Source of the DNA: JANJTB01 sp032027125
Lineage (GTDB): Bacteria > Bacteroidota > Ignavibacteria > Kapaibacteriales > UBA2268
DNA: 64,000 bases
Assembly (NCBI GenBank): GCA_032027125.1
Contig: JAVSMQ010000001.1
Location: forward strand, 3,988,117-4,052,116
Direction of reading: 5' to 3'
Shown here one piece after another: positions 23,492 through 32,985 of the stretch (within the stretch, counting starts at the first letter, position 1; every line of letters starts with the position of its first letter). Position numbers and translations under genes: made by a program. The notes beneath the pieces are model-generated. The model was not told where the DNA came from. It did not search any database and saw only the letters and a list, made by a program, of their open reading frames with translations.

Positions 23492-24565
23492 TTACTGATT
23501 TTCTGATAAAGCTAACTGTCCACATGCAGCTTCGATATCCGTACCGAATGTATCTCTGATTGTAACTGCTCCGCCATAATTTCTGACCATAGCCCCGAAT
23601 TCTAAGATTCTTCCCTTAGAAGTCGGTTTAAGCTGCGACGCAAAACCTGTAATTCCTGCAAATGAAATATCGTTATACGGAATAATATTGACTCTGGACG
23701 GTACTCTTTTTAATATTTTCGCAAGTCTTTTAGCATCTTCATCAGTGTCATTCATACCTTCAAACGGAATATATTCATAAGTTACCGGCATTTTGGTTTT
23801 TCTGTAATATATTTCCACAGCATCCATAAGGTCATTCAATTGTACACCTTTTGCCATAGGAATTATCTTTTCTCTGAATCCATTGGTTGTCGCATGAAGT
23901 GAAATTGCAAGTTTTACAGGATTCTCCGAATCTGCAAGATGCTTGATTTTAGCTGTAATCCCGACAGTTGAAAGTGTAATTCTTTTTCTTGACATAAGCT
24001 GATATTTGGGATTAACCAATACATCAATTGTTTTGATTACATTGTTATAGTTGAGCAAAGGTTCGCCCATACCCATAAATACGATATTTGTAATTTTGGT
24101 TGATAAATCTTTTTCAACAAATAATATCTGGTCAATGATTTCAGCGGTTTCGAGGTTTCGGATAAATCCGAGTGTTCCCGTAGCGCAGAAAGCACATTCC
24201 ACAGGACATCCTGCCATCGAAGATATACATAGTGTCACTCTTTCGATTTCGCCGTCTGATTCATCATACCATGGCATATATACAGCTTCGATTGATTTAC
24301 CGTCACTTAATTCAAAAAGATATTTCACGGAACCGTCTATTGATTTACGTATCTTCTTTAATTTCAATGAACTGATTTCAAAATTGCCGGAGAGAAGTTC
24401 TTTAACATCAGCCGGAAGAGTTGAAATCTCATTAAATGTCTCGGCACGGTCAACATAAATGCCGGTAAATACCTGCAAGGCTCTGTATTTTTCGATTTTG
24501 TTAGATAAGAAAAATTTTTCTAAATCATTAAGACTGAAATTTTTGATAAATTTATTTGAATTCAT
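23492..24565 (-). CDS. rlmN: 23S rRNA (adenine2503-C2)-methyltransferase RlmN
   Basis: 357 residues from the ATG at 24565; the frame extends to a TTG at 24589 but the ATG gives a family-like N-terminus. A radical SAM enzyme that methylates C2 of A2503 in 23S rRNA and A37 in some tRNAs. It has the Cys120-x3-Cys124-x2-Cys127 cluster in AGCPVECAFCATG, the GMGEPLLNY SAM motif, and the C-terminal cysteine (about Cys348, in EAACGQL) needed for the covalent intermediate. It is transcribed with the downstream secreted-protein gene. Confidence 0.96.
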   Translation of the reverse strand: MNSNKFIKNFSLNDLEKFFLSNKIEKYRALQVFTGIYVDRAETFNEISTLPADVKELLSGNFEISSLKLKKIRKSIDGSVKYLFELSDGKSIEAVYMPWYDESDGEIERVTLCISSMAGCPVECAFCATGTLGFIRNLETAEIIDQILFVEKDLSTKITNIVFMGMGEPLLNYNNVIKTIDVLVNPKYQLMSRKRITLSTVGITAKIKHLADSENPVKLAISLHATTNGFREKIIPMAKGVQLNDLMDAVEIYYRKTKMPVTYEYIPFEGMNDTDEDAKRLAKILKRVPSRVNIIPYNDISFAGITGFASQLKPTSKGRILEFGAMVRNYGGAVTIRDTFGTDIEAACGQLALSENQ

Positions 24566-24749
24566 TATTTGTAAAATATTCCGGAGCAATTGGTTAAATA
24601 ATGCTTAAAGGCGTATAATCTTCAACAATATTATTGTTAAAATTAATATTGATTTAAACAAAATCATATACTTAACAAAATCATTTGAAAATTAACAAAA
24701 AATTAGTTAATTTTACATTTAATTTTTTGAATAATAATAAAGGATGATT

Positions 24750-25229
24750 ATGAAAAATGTAAAACTTTTCGCGATTTTGTTGATTGCCGGATTCATTATA
24801 TCATGCTCAGGCGATGATAATGCAAATAATTCAAGCAATACTTTACCAATTGAATTGATAATTACCGGTAACCAGACTTTAGATTACAAGACAAGTAATG
24901 TAACTATTGTAGTCCCGCCGATGAATCCTAATTTCCTGATTTCAAGTTATATGAAGGTCGGAGCCATGAATCACACTTTTTCGATTACCCTGGATTCGAA
25001 TTGGATGGACAAAACTGAAATTGACCTTACCCGCGATGCTAACAAATGTACATTTGCCTATGATGGAGGGAAAAACGGTAATACTTATGTTGTGATTGAC
25101 GGAAAATTTGTAGTTGATTTTTTGTCAAATACGCGTGTTAAAGGTACTGTGAATTTTACAGCAGCAAAATTAGGTTCAATAGATACGACAATAAGTGTTG
25201 TAAACGGTAAAATTGATTTTTCCAAATAA
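24750..25229 (+). CDS. Lipoprotein of unknown function
   Basis: 159 residues. The ATG at 24750 is preferred to the one at 24744 because AAAGGA lies at a proper distance. The signal peptide ends in a lipobox, FIISCSGDD, with the lipidated Cys near residue 19. The mature part is a single beta-rich domain of about 130 residues (ELIITGNQTLDYKTSNVTIV, TYVVIDGKFVVDFLSNTRVKGTVNFTA), reminiscent of small immunoglobulin-like or DUF-type lipoproteins. It lies 9 bp before ptsH, so it may be co-transcribed with the phosphotransfer genes. No function is assigned. Confidence 0.75.
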   Translation: MKNVKLFAILLIAGFIISCSGDDNANNSSNTLPIELIITGNQTLDYKTSNVTIVVPPMNPNFLISSYMKVGAMNHTFSITLDSNWMDKTEIDLTRDANKCTFAYDGGKNGNTYVVIDGKFVVDFLSNTRVKGTVNFTAAKLGSIDTTISVVNGKIDFSK

Positions 25230-25238
25230 TTGGTGACG

Positions 25239-25514
25239 ATGAATATTATTGATACAGAAGTAACTGTAAAAAACAGGGCAGGTCTTCATACAAGACCTGC
25301 CGCCGGAATGGTAAAGCTATGTGCAAAATTCAAATCTGAAATATTTTTATCAAGAGATGGTTTTGAGATAAATGCTAAAAGTATAATAGGAGTTATGACA
25401 CTGGCTGCCGAACAGGGATGTATTCTCCAGCTTCGAATTGAAGGTGAGGATGCCGAAGAAGTTGAACAGGCTGTAAAAGCATATTTTGAAGATGGTTTTG
25501 GAGAGCCCTTTTAA
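25239..25514 (+). CDS. ptsH: HPr phosphocarrier protein
   Basis: 91 residues from the ATG at 25239; an in-frame TTG at 25230 is less likely. HPr accepts phosphate from Enzyme I at the active-site histidine, His17 in AGLHTRPAA. The regulatory serine region NAKSIIGVMTLA is also present (Ser48), the site that HPr kinase phosphorylates in other bacteria. The last base of its stop overlaps the ptsI ATG (TAATG). No EII permease component is nearby, so the pair may act in regulation or serve a distant PTS. Confidence 0.93.
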   Translation: MNIIDTEVTVKNRAGLHTRPAAGMVKLCAKFKSEIFLSRDGFEINAKSIIGVMTLAAEQGCILQLRIEGEDAEEVEQAVKAYFEDGFGEPF

Positions 25515-27286
25515 TGTTAACAGAAACACATATACCGGATAACAGCACAACTGTAAATGGCAAAAACCGAAATACTCAGGGCTTTCTTAAAGGTATTCCG
25601 TCATCATCAGGTATAGCTGTCGGTAATGCTTTTCTTATTGAAACAGAGACTTTCATCCCATCAGATTCGAAAATTTCAGCAGATATGATTGAATCTGAAA
25701 TAACAAGAATTAAAAATACAATTGAACATTTAAATAATGACTATACAGAAGTCCTCTCAAATTCCCAATTTCTCGGTTCATCGGTAATATCAATTATCGA
25801 AACTTATCAGTTAATTATCAATGACACCTTCATCAACAATAACATTTTTAACAGAATCAGGGAAGGATATGATTCTGAAAGTGCTGTCATAGGAGAATAT
25901 GAACTTCAGAAGAGCATGTTTAGAAACTCAAAGGACCAGTTGCTTAGAGAACGTTCAATTGACCTTGATAATGTCAAGAGAAGGTTTCTCGCTGCTCTAA
26001 GACATCATATACCTGACTATGAATCGGCAAAAGATAAAATTCTTGTTGCTCTTACTATATCTCCAACCGATTTAGTAAAATACAAAGAAGCCGGAGCAAT
26101 TGGCATAATTACTGAAATGGGTGGGATAGCGTCACATGTTTCAATTTTAGCTCGTTCATTCGAAATGCCTGCAATCATTGGTGTCAAAGATGCTGCAAAA
26201 ATTATTTCAGTTGGATTAGGTCTGATAATTGATGGTTTTACAGGATTGATTATTTACAATCCTGACTTATCAATTCGAAAAAGGTATGATGTTAGAATCA
26301 GTGACATTGAAAAACACAAAAAGTCGCTTGGAAGATTAGTAAAAGTTAAATCAGAAACTTTAGACAAACATAGAATTAAACTGCTTGCCAATATAGACAG
26401 GCTTGATGATATTAAGTCGGCTCTAATTACAGGTTCTGATGGTGCAGGTCTGGTAAGGACAGAATCCTTTCTTGCACATTGCGATAAAATTCCGGATGAA
26501 GAAGTCCAATACGGCTGGTATCGTGAAATAGCCGACAGATTATATCCTAATCCCGTCACAATCAGATGTTTTGATATTGGAAGTGATAAGTTTTCATTAG
26601 GTATTCCCATCCATGAAAATAATCCTGCTTTGGGCTTACGTGGTATCAGATTTCTGCTTTATAACCGTGATGTATTTACTACACAAATTAAGGCAATACT
26701 CAGGGCATCGGTAAATAAAAATGTTAAAATAATGCTTCCGATGGTCTCGGATATTCATGAATTAATTACTGCAAAGAAAATAATTAACGACTGCATTACA
26801 GCATTTAATAAGACTGATTTATTTTTCGATAATAATATTCCTGTTGGAATAATGATTGAAACACCTTCTGCAGTACTGACAGCAGATTATCTGGCAAAAG
26901 AATCTGATTTTTTCAGTATTGGAACCAACGATTTAACTCAATATACTTTAGCCGCCGATAGAACAAATGATTTGGTTACTGAATTTTATGATTCTTTCCA
27001 TCCGTCAGTCCTGAAAATGATTTCCATGGCAGCCCAAAGTGCAAAAAAAGCAGGTATTCCTATCAGTATATGCGGAGAACTTGCCGGACATGCAGCAGCA
27101 ACACCATTATTAATCGGTATGGGAATCTCAGAATTAAGTACACCGCCAGCATTACATCTTGAATTAAAAAACAGAATACTTAAAATTAATTATCAGGAAT
27201 CAAAAATATTAGCAGGCAGACTTCTTCAAATGTCAAGTTCGGACGATATATTGAAAGTACTTGAATCGGAGATTAATGATGAATGA
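25514..27286 (+). CDS. ptsI: Phosphoenolpyruvate-protein phosphotransferase (Enzyme I)
   Basis: 590 residues, full length. The N-terminal PEP-utilising helical domain is about 25-150. The swivelling phospho-His domain has GGIASHVSILARSFEMPAIIG (His208). The C-terminal TIM-barrel has GLVRTESFL, RCFDIGSDK, GIMIETPSAV, FFSIGTNDLTQYTLA and SICGELAGH with the catalytic cysteine. The extra N-terminal about 20 residues are hydrophilic. It transfers phosphate from PEP to HPr, with which it is translationally coupled. Confidence 0.95.
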   Translation: MLTETHIPDNSTTVNGKNRNTQGFLKGIPSSSGIAVGNAFLIETETFIPSDSKISADMIESEITRIKNTIEHLNNDYTEVLSNSQFLGSSVISIIETYQLIINDTFINNNIFNRIREGYDSESAVIGEYELQKSMFRNSKDQLLRERSIDLDNVKRRFLAALRHHIPDYESAKDKILVALTISPTDLVKYKEAGAIGIITEMGGIASHVSILARSFEMPAIIGVKDAAKIISVGLGLIIDGFTGLIIYNPDLSIRKRYDVRISDIEKHKKSLGRLVKVKSETLDKHRIKLLANIDRLDDIKSALITGSDGAGLVRTESFLAHCDKIPDEEVQYGWYREIADRLYPNPVTIRCFDIGSDKFSLGIPIHENNPALGLRGIRFLLYNRDVFTTQIKAILRASVNKNVKIMLPMVSDIHELITAKKIINDCITAFNKTDLFFDNNIPVGIMIETPSAVLTADYLAKESDFFSIGTNDLTQYTLAADRTNDLVTEFYDSFHPSVLKMISMAAQSAKKAGIPISICGELAGHAAATPLLIGMGISELSTPPALHLELKNRILKINYQESKILAGRLLQMSSSDDILKVLESEINDE

Positions 27287-27320
27287 AGATTTGAAGAATA
27301 TCTTAGATTTTTAAGAAATA

Positions 27321-28289
27321 TTAGTCGAATCTCAGATATTGCACTCTTTTCATCATTTTTCTACTTGACAAATCCCTTGATATAATTCCCCGAAAGTCTT
27401 CAATTGAACTAAATCCTTTTTCAGACATCCAGTTTTCCATACCTTTATTCAATTCCGAAATCAACTCCAGTCCATTTATCAATAGTGAGGAAGTTACCTG
27501 TACAGTCTTAGCACCTGCAAGTATATATTTTATCACACCTGAATAATCATAAACTCCGCCGGAACCGGAGAAATCGGATTTAATTTTATCGGATAAAAGT
27601 GCAATCCACCTTAAAGAAGTATTAATATCGCCACTTGAATTAGGAGGTACATCACCGGCAACAGTCATTGTGTCAATATTAATATCCGGTGTATATAACC
27701 GGTTGAATAATACTAAACCTTCAACTCCGGTCTCACTAATTTGCTTGATTGCCGTATTGAGATTTGTGAAAAAAGGTGATAATTTAACTGAAACCGGAAT
27801 TGTACAATTTGAACGAACAGCAGTAATAATATTTGATATATTCTGACAGACTACTTCGCCGTTAGATATTTCATCATCGGGCGATACTGCAATGTTAAGT
27901 TCAAGCGCGTCAGCACCTGCTTCTTCAAATTTTAGTGCAAATTGGGGCCAGTCATAGGCAGATACACAATTGATACTTGCTATTACAGGGATTTTGAGCT
28001 TTGATTTCGAGAAAATTATTAGATTAAGATAGTGTTCTATCAACCTGCTCTCCGAATATCCTTTTATTCCCTTAACAGCTTCAGGATACCAGTGATAATA
28101 ATCATTAGAACTGAGGTCTCTACCTGAATCCGCTAAAATCTGCTCCTCGAAAAGGGATTTAATTACAACTGCCCCGGCACCGCAATCTTCAGCTTTTTTG
28201 AGATTATCGGATGAATTGGTCAAAGGCGAACTGCCTACAATTACGGGACTTGACAATTCCAAACCCATATATTTTGTCTTAATTGACAT
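27321..28289 (-). CDS. Dihydroorotate dehydrogenase-like flavoprotein
   Basis: 322 residues with a TIM-barrel of the DHODH/PreA superfamily: LELSSPVIVGSSPLT at the start, the GAGAVVIKSLFEEQI strand, PVIASINCVSA, ALELNIAVS, VSVKLSPF and the FMN-phosphate-binding FSGSGGVYDYSGVIKY. Several FCB genomes carry such a protein beside, not instead of, a true pyrD, so a function in pyrimidine synthesis is uncertain. Here it is 11 bp downstream of rex, which suggests a redox-linked role. The usual class 1 catalytic Cys/Ser loop is not obvious to me (SINCVSAYDW is the nearest). Confidence 0.75.
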   Translation of the reverse strand: MSIKTKYMGLELSSPVIVGSSPLTNSSDNLKKAEDCGAGAVVIKSLFEEQILADSGRDLSSNDYYHWYPEAVKGIKGYSESRLIEHYLNLIIFSKSKLKIPVIASINCVSAYDWPQFALKFEEAGADALELNIAVSPDDEISNGEVVCQNISNIITAVRSNCTIPVSVKLSPFFTNLNTAIKQISETGVEGLVLFNRLYTPDINIDTMTVAGDVPPNSSGDINTSLRWIALLSDKIKSDFSGSGGVYDYSGVIKYILAGAKTVQVTSSLLINGLELISELNKGMENWMSEKGFSSIEDFRGIISRDLSSRKMMKRVQYLRFD

Positions 28290-28300
28290 TATAACCCCGA

Positions 28301-28930
28301 TTATTGTTTCTGATTCTCTTTTTGTTTATTAACAACGTATATAAGGTTTTCCAATTCATGGACAATATTTATATTATTTATTGTCAAATCCTGGGTGCTT
28401 TGAAATTTAATAGGAGTAAAATTCAATATTCCGCCCATACCCGAGGCAGCAAGTAAATCTACTGTATATTTAGCTACCATCTGAGGAACTGCAAGTATGC
28501 ATATTCTGATATTATTTTCACGCACAAAATCGGTAAGTTTGTCAATATGTAAAATCGGTACTCCGCTCTCAGCCCTGAATTTATCTGGCTCTGAATCGAA
28601 ACCTGCAACAATCTGAATACCTTCTTTAATGAAGCCCTGATAATTCATGAGTGCTTCGCCAATTCTGCCGACGCCAACAATTATAACTTTTTGAATTTCA
28701 TCTTTTCCAAGTATCTCATCAATTTTGTGTAGTATGGAATCAATGTCATATCCGCCTTTTCTGTTACCGGTTATTCCGAAATTTCCAAAATCTTTTCTAA
28801 CAAGTGAAGATGATATTTCCAGTGTATCGGAAATATTATCTGAAAATACTTTTTTAAAACCCAGGCTTTGTAGGTGTTTTAGAAGATTCTTATAATTAAG
28901 CAATCTTAAAATTTGTCCCTTGTTTGTCAT
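28301..28930 (-). CDS. rex: Redox-sensing transcriptional repressor Rex
   Basis: 209 residues from the ATG at 28930, giving the family-like start MTNKGQILRLLNYKNLL; a TTG at 28945 is possible but less likely. A winged-helix DNA-binding domain occupies residues 1-70, with the conserved SSLVRKDFGNFGITGNRKGGYD. A Rossmann domain follows (VIIVGVGRIGEA), then a C-terminal swapped helix. Rex binds NADH and lifts repression of fermentative and respiratory genes when the NADH/NAD ratio rises. It leads a two-gene unit with the dihydroorotate-dehydrogenase-like gene. Confidence 0.93.
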   Translation of the reverse strand: MTNKGQILRLLNYKNLLKHLQSLGFKKVFSDNISDTLEISSSLVRKDFGNFGITGNRKGGYDIDSILHKIDEILGKDEIQKVIIVGVGRIGEALMNYQGFIKEGIQIVAGFDSEPDKFRAESGVPILHIDKLTDFVRENNIRICILAVPQMVAKYTVDLLAASGMGGILNFTPIKFQSTQDLTINNINIVHELENLIYVVNKQKENQKQ

Positions 28931-29221
28931 TTCGAACTGTCTCAATTAATTAAACAAAAAGTTATTTTAGAATTCATAATAAAATTATGATACAATTTTC
29001 ACATAAATAATTCAATTTAACACCTTTTTAAAGATATAAAATAACTTTTTGTTACTAATTATACAAGAATTATTTTAATTAAAACAAAAAAAATGTAAAT
29101 AATTATCAAAATATTTGTTAACATTGAGTTTATTTTTGTTAACTTCAATTAATAACATTAATTTTCGTTCTATAAATATATTCTTTTGTTAAAATTTGCT
29201 ATTATTAATTTTTAGGTGTAT
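28931..29221. promoter_or_regulatory. Divergent control region of rex and an envelope operon
   Basis: 291 bp, very AT rich, with no gene. It holds two GTTAAC palindromes about 20 bp apart (TTTGTTAACATTG and TTTTGTTAACTTC near 29115 and 29138) and a third TTTTGTTAAAATTTG near 29187. TTGTTAA half-sites resemble Rex operators, so autoregulation is conceivable, but I see no full-length symmetrical Rex site. Confidence 0.35.
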
Positions 29222-30088
29222 ATGAGATTTTATTGTTCATCTGTCATTTTATTTTTGGTTACAATCAGCTTATACTCTTCAGAGCTTACTCCATATTCAG
29301 AATTTAGTATGAATGAAAAAATGAAAGAATGGGAATTATATTCTAAAAACAAAATTTCAGAGAGATTAACTTACAGATTAGATGCTAATAATTCTGAAAA
29401 GAATGAAGAAAAGTGGCTCATTTCAAAAGAGTATTTTGACGAGTCGGGAAAACTTGTGAAATTTGAGTCAATTGATAATTATAATGCTGTAAGTCTAACT
29501 GCAATTTATACTTATAATAGTGAAAACCTTCTTCTTGAAATTGAAGAAAAGGATAATTTCCGGACATTGATTCAAAAGCAAATTTTCAGCTATGACCCAT
29601 TCAGTAAGCTTACGAAGATAGAATCTACAGGATTTAATGATGTTGTTAATCAAGTAATGACATTTGAATATTTACCTGAAAAAAGTCTTGCCATCGAAAC
29701 TACAACCGATAGTTCAAAATCAGTCTTAGTCTATTCTGTTCATCTTTATGATAAATCTTTTAACAAAATTATTAAATCATCTAATTTTACAAAAGATAAC
29801 GAGATAGACGGAATTACAATTTTTCATTATATTGATGCCGGTATCAACAGCCGTGAGTTATATACAAAGAATATTGATGAACCTTTCAGAATAAAATATC
29901 AAAATATATACGATGAAAAAAATAATCTTTCCGAAGTTCTGAATCTGTCGTATCCCAATACACTGCTTGTTACAGTAAAGAATAATTATTACGATAATAA
30001 TCTCCTTAAATCAACTGCGATGTACGATTCAAAAGGTAAACCGATTACTACAATTTCCTATGAATATACTTCAAGACAGTCTAATTGA
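29222..30088 (+). CDS. Secreted protein with YD-like beta repeats
   Basis: 288 residues from ATG 29222, which follows AGGTGTAT; a GTG at 29216 is in frame but lies within the ribosome site. Residues 1-21 are a signal peptide. The mature protein consists of repeated strand-turn units such as YTYNSENLLLEIE, FSYDPFSKLTKIE and FEYLPEKSLAIET, a pattern like RHS/YD-type repeats of surface proteins, though without a clear GYxxxG core. It starts a five- or six-gene plus-strand envelope cluster reaching 35510. Confidence 0.65.
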   Translation: MRFYCSSVILFLVTISLYSSELTPYSEFSMNEKMKEWELYSKNKISERLTYRLDANNSEKNEEKWLISKEYFDESGKLVKFESIDNYNAVSLTAIYTYNSENLLLEIEEKDNFRTLIQKQIFSYDPFSKLTKIESTGFNDVVNQVMTFEYLPEKSLAIETTTDSSKSVLVYSVHLYDKSFNKIIKSSNFTKDNEIDGITIFHYIDAGINSRELYTKNIDEPFRIKYQNIYDEKNNLSEVLNLSYPNTLLVTVKNNYYDNNLLKSTAMYDSKGKPITTISYEYTSRQSN

Positions 30089-30108
30089 ATATCTAAAATG
30101 GGAAATAT

Positions 30109-30597
30109 ATGATATATAAATACATTGTGATTTTGATAATAGCCTTTCTGATTGTTTCATGTGATGGAGGTTTGTCGCCAAAACCTGAAACAGAGAAATC
30201 TATTTTAAGCGGAACCATTCATTTTGTGAAAGGAATTGATAACTGGCCCTCCGAAGATACAGTTTTCGCAATTCGTGTTGCAGCTTTTAAAGTTATGCCT
30301 GATTCAAATATCATTGCTGCCATTATAAGCGGAAATGCTTATTTTACAGGGGAATCACTGCCTATGTTTGTAGATTCTGCAAACTTTAAAGTTGAAATTA
30401 AAGATGCACCTGTCAATATAGTTTATATTGTCGCAGTCTGGCAATTTACTATTGATATAACTTCACAGCGGGTTATTGGTGTTTATACACTAAGCGGAAA
30501 TAAAAAAGAACATTCCGAACTCTTTATTGAAAATGGAAAATCTTACGATATAGATATTGATGTTGACTTCGATGACTTACCGCCTATGCCTTTTTAA
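30109..30597 (+). CDS. Lipoprotein preceding a TonB-dependent receptor
   Basis: 162 residues. Signal peptide with lipobox LIVSCDGG (Cys18). The mature part is a compact beta-sandwich-like domain (ILSGTIHFVKGIDNWP, RVAAFKVMPDSNIIAA, YFTGESLPMF). It lies 25 bp before the TonB-dependent receptor gene. Small lipoproteins placed like this sometimes act as surface substrate-binding partners of the receptor; nothing in the sequence defines the ligand. Confidence 0.7.
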   Translation: MIYKYIVILIIAFLIVSCDGGLSPKPETEKSILSGTIHFVKGIDNWPSEDTVFAIRVAAFKVMPDSNIIAAIISGNAYFTGESLPMFVDSANFKVEIKDAPVNIVYIVAVWQFTIDITSQRVIGVYTLSGNKKEHSELFIENGKSYDIDIDVDFDDLPPMPF

Positions 30598-30622
30598 CAT
30601 TTGATAATCAGGACTAAAATAA

Positions 30623-32818
30623 ATGAAAATATTAATATTACTTTTTTTGTTGATTAATTTAATTCCGGCTTATGCTGTAAAAGATTTTTCGGGTCAGGTA
30701 TTTGAAAAAGGTACTGAATTGAAGTTAACGAGTGCAAGTGTAAGAATCGAAAATACTCAATATGGCGCCTACGCTGACAGCAAAGGAAATTTTACAATCA
30801 AAAATTTGCCGGATAAATTAACGTACGGAACGCTGATTATTTCCTTAATCGGTTATGAAACCATAAAGCAGAAAGTAGATTTTGTCAGGGATAATAATCA
30901 AAAATATTATTTGAAAATCCAACCGCTTCAGACCGGTGAAGTTGTAGTATCAGCAAACAAGAAGGTACAGGCTTTGCAGGATGTCCCTATATCGGTTTCC
31001 GTAATTGATAAAAGAGTATTGATTGACAGAGGAATCAACCGGTTAGACGATGCTTTGGAATATGTTCCCGGGGTGGAGGTTAATCAGGATAATGCAAGTA
31101 TTCGGGGTTCGTCAGGATTTTCGTTTGGAGTCGGTTCACGTGTTTCACTTCTGATAGATGGTTTTCCGTTGGTAGCCGGTGATAACGGTGATATAAAATT
31201 TGATGCACTGCCAATTTTTAATATTGACCGTATTGAAGTCGTAAAGGGCGCTGGTTCAGCTTTATGGGGAACAGGTGCAATAGGGGGCATTATTAATTTA
31301 ATTATCGAAGAGCCTAATGAAACGCACGAAATAAAGTATAGAGCTTTTTCCGGTTTTTATACTCAGCCGAGATACCGGCAGTGGAAATTTACTGATAATA
31401 CTAATCTCAACAGCGGGGTGAATTTATCGTATTCACAAAAATTTGACAAGTTTTCGTTGTTGACATCAGGCAGTCTTTACAATGATGACGGTTACAGAGA
31501 TTACGATAACAGTAAACGATGGAATATATTTTCAAAAATGGGTTATGAATTTTCTTCAGATACAAAATTAAAACTCATATTAAATGGTGCTTTGGAAGAC
31601 CGTGCTGACTGGGTTTACTGGAATTCACTCGATTCAGCAACAAGACCTCCGAGTAATATTGATAAAACGATACGAATTGATTCATACAAATATTCTGGTT
31701 TTGGCGAATTATCACATTCTTTTAATCAAAATAATTTTGGACTTTTTAAATTTGGTCTTAATTATACAAAATACAATAACAATTTTGCTACAGACAATCC
31801 GGAATACCGCCAGTCGGATGCCGCATCATATTTTACTGATATTCAGGGAGTAAGTAACTTTGAAATCATAGGAAGGGGAATAAACTTAACTTATGGAATT
31901 ACACAAACATATACAGATGTAAAATCTGTAACCTACGGCAACCGTTATCAGCATATTGTTGCCGGATATATGCAGGCTGAATACACATTACCAGATATAT
32001 TTATAATGACTTTAGGTGGAAGACTTGATAAAGAATTAACTGATTATATTGAAAGTGATTTGGAGTTTTCACCAAAAATCGGATTTAACTTTCCAATTGT
32101 TGACGGCTTGAATCTCAGGGCTTCAGCAGGAAGAGGTTTTCGGGTACCATCAGTAGCGGAAAGATATTCTGCAGTCTTTTTACAGGGCTTCGAAGTAATT
32201 CCTAATCTTGAATTAAGACCCGAGACAAGCTGGTCATTAGAGGCGGGTGGTACATGGCATCTTCAATTTGATGACACACCATTCGAGGTTGACTTTTCTG
32301 CATTTCATAATGAACTTGAGAATCTTATTGAGCCGACATTTTTGACTAACACGGCAGCAAATATTCAATTTCAGAATGTTTTGAGTGCAAGAATTCAGGG
32401 TGTGGAACTTAGTGTAAAAACATTTCTTTTCAATACTTTAGGTATCGAGACTTCACTAACATTAATGAACCCGAGAGATTTGTCAACCGATAAAGTTTTA
32501 AATTATCGTTCGGAAATTTTATGGTATTCCAGAATATTACTGCCGCTAAAGTATTTTGAATTTCAGGTGGATTACAGATATAAATCCAGAGTTGAAAACG
32601 TAGATACCCAGTTAGGTTTATTAGTAAAAGATACTGATGCAAGGGTTGATATGAATGTTGTTGATGCACGTCTGATTTTTGATTTCAAAAAACTTGCCGA
32701 TTTTCCCCTAAGATTGACACTTAATGCAAACAATCTGCTCGACTATTACTATACAGAAATGGTCGGTAACTTAGCAAGAACAAGATATTTATCCTTACAA
32801 TTTGACGGGGAGTTGTAA
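30623..32818 (+). CDS. TonB-dependent outer-membrane receptor with CarboxypepD_reg-like N-terminus
   Basis: 731 residues. A signal peptide (1-18) is followed by a CarboxypepD_reg-like beta-sandwich (about 20-100, starting FSGQVFEKGTELKL). Next comes a plug domain (about 115-215) with VPISVSVIDKRVL, a DDALEYVPGVEV TonB-plug motif, SIRGSSGFSFGVGSRV, and RIEVVKGAGSALWGTGAIGGIINL. A 22-strand-type barrel follows, ending in LQFDGEL. It imports a scarce ligand, such as a siderophore, vitamin, metal or glycan, using TonB energy. The neighbouring lipoprotein and barrels suggest a dedicated uptake locus. Confidence 0.92.
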   Translation: MKILILLFLLINLIPAYAVKDFSGQVFEKGTELKLTSASVRIENTQYGAYADSKGNFTIKNLPDKLTYGTLIISLIGYETIKQKVDFVRDNNQKYYLKIQPLQTGEVVVSANKKVQALQDVPISVSVIDKRVLIDRGINRLDDALEYVPGVEVNQDNASIRGSSGFSFGVGSRVSLLIDGFPLVAGDNGDIKFDALPIFNIDRIEVVKGAGSALWGTGAIGGIINLIIEEPNETHEIKYRAFSGFYTQPRYRQWKFTDNTNLNSGVNLSYSQKFDKFSLLTSGSLYNDDGYRDYDNSKRWNIFSKMGYEFSSDTKLKLILNGALEDRADWVYWNSLDSATRPPSNIDKTIRIDSYKYSGFGELSHSFNQNNFGLFKFGLNYTKYNNNFATDNPEYRQSDAASYFTDIQGVSNFEIIGRGINLTYGITQTYTDVKSVTYGNRYQHIVAGYMQAEYTLPDIFIMTLGGRLDKELTDYIESDLEFSPKIGFNFPIVDGLNLRASAGRGFRVPSVAERYSAVFLQGFEVIPNLELRPETSWSLEAGGTWHLQFDDTPFEVDFSAFHNELENLIEPTFLTNTAANIQFQNVLSARIQGVELSVKTFLFNTLGIETSLTLMNPRDLSTDKVLNYRSEILWYSRILLPLKYFEFQVDYRYKSRVENVDTQLGLLVKDTDARVDMNVVDARLIFDFKKLADFPLRLTLNANNLLDYYYTEMVGNLARTRYLSLQFDGEL

Positions 32819-32985
32819 ATTGTTTTTTTTCATTGAAAATGTAACATCAATTTTCTGTAATAAATAACAAATAGTTTTATTTAGAATATTGGAATTAGAA
32901 TTATTACCAGATATTTCTAATTTAATCCCCAAATTGTGGTATTTTTGAATGAATCTGAATTTGATTTTTTTGATTAGGTTTTATT

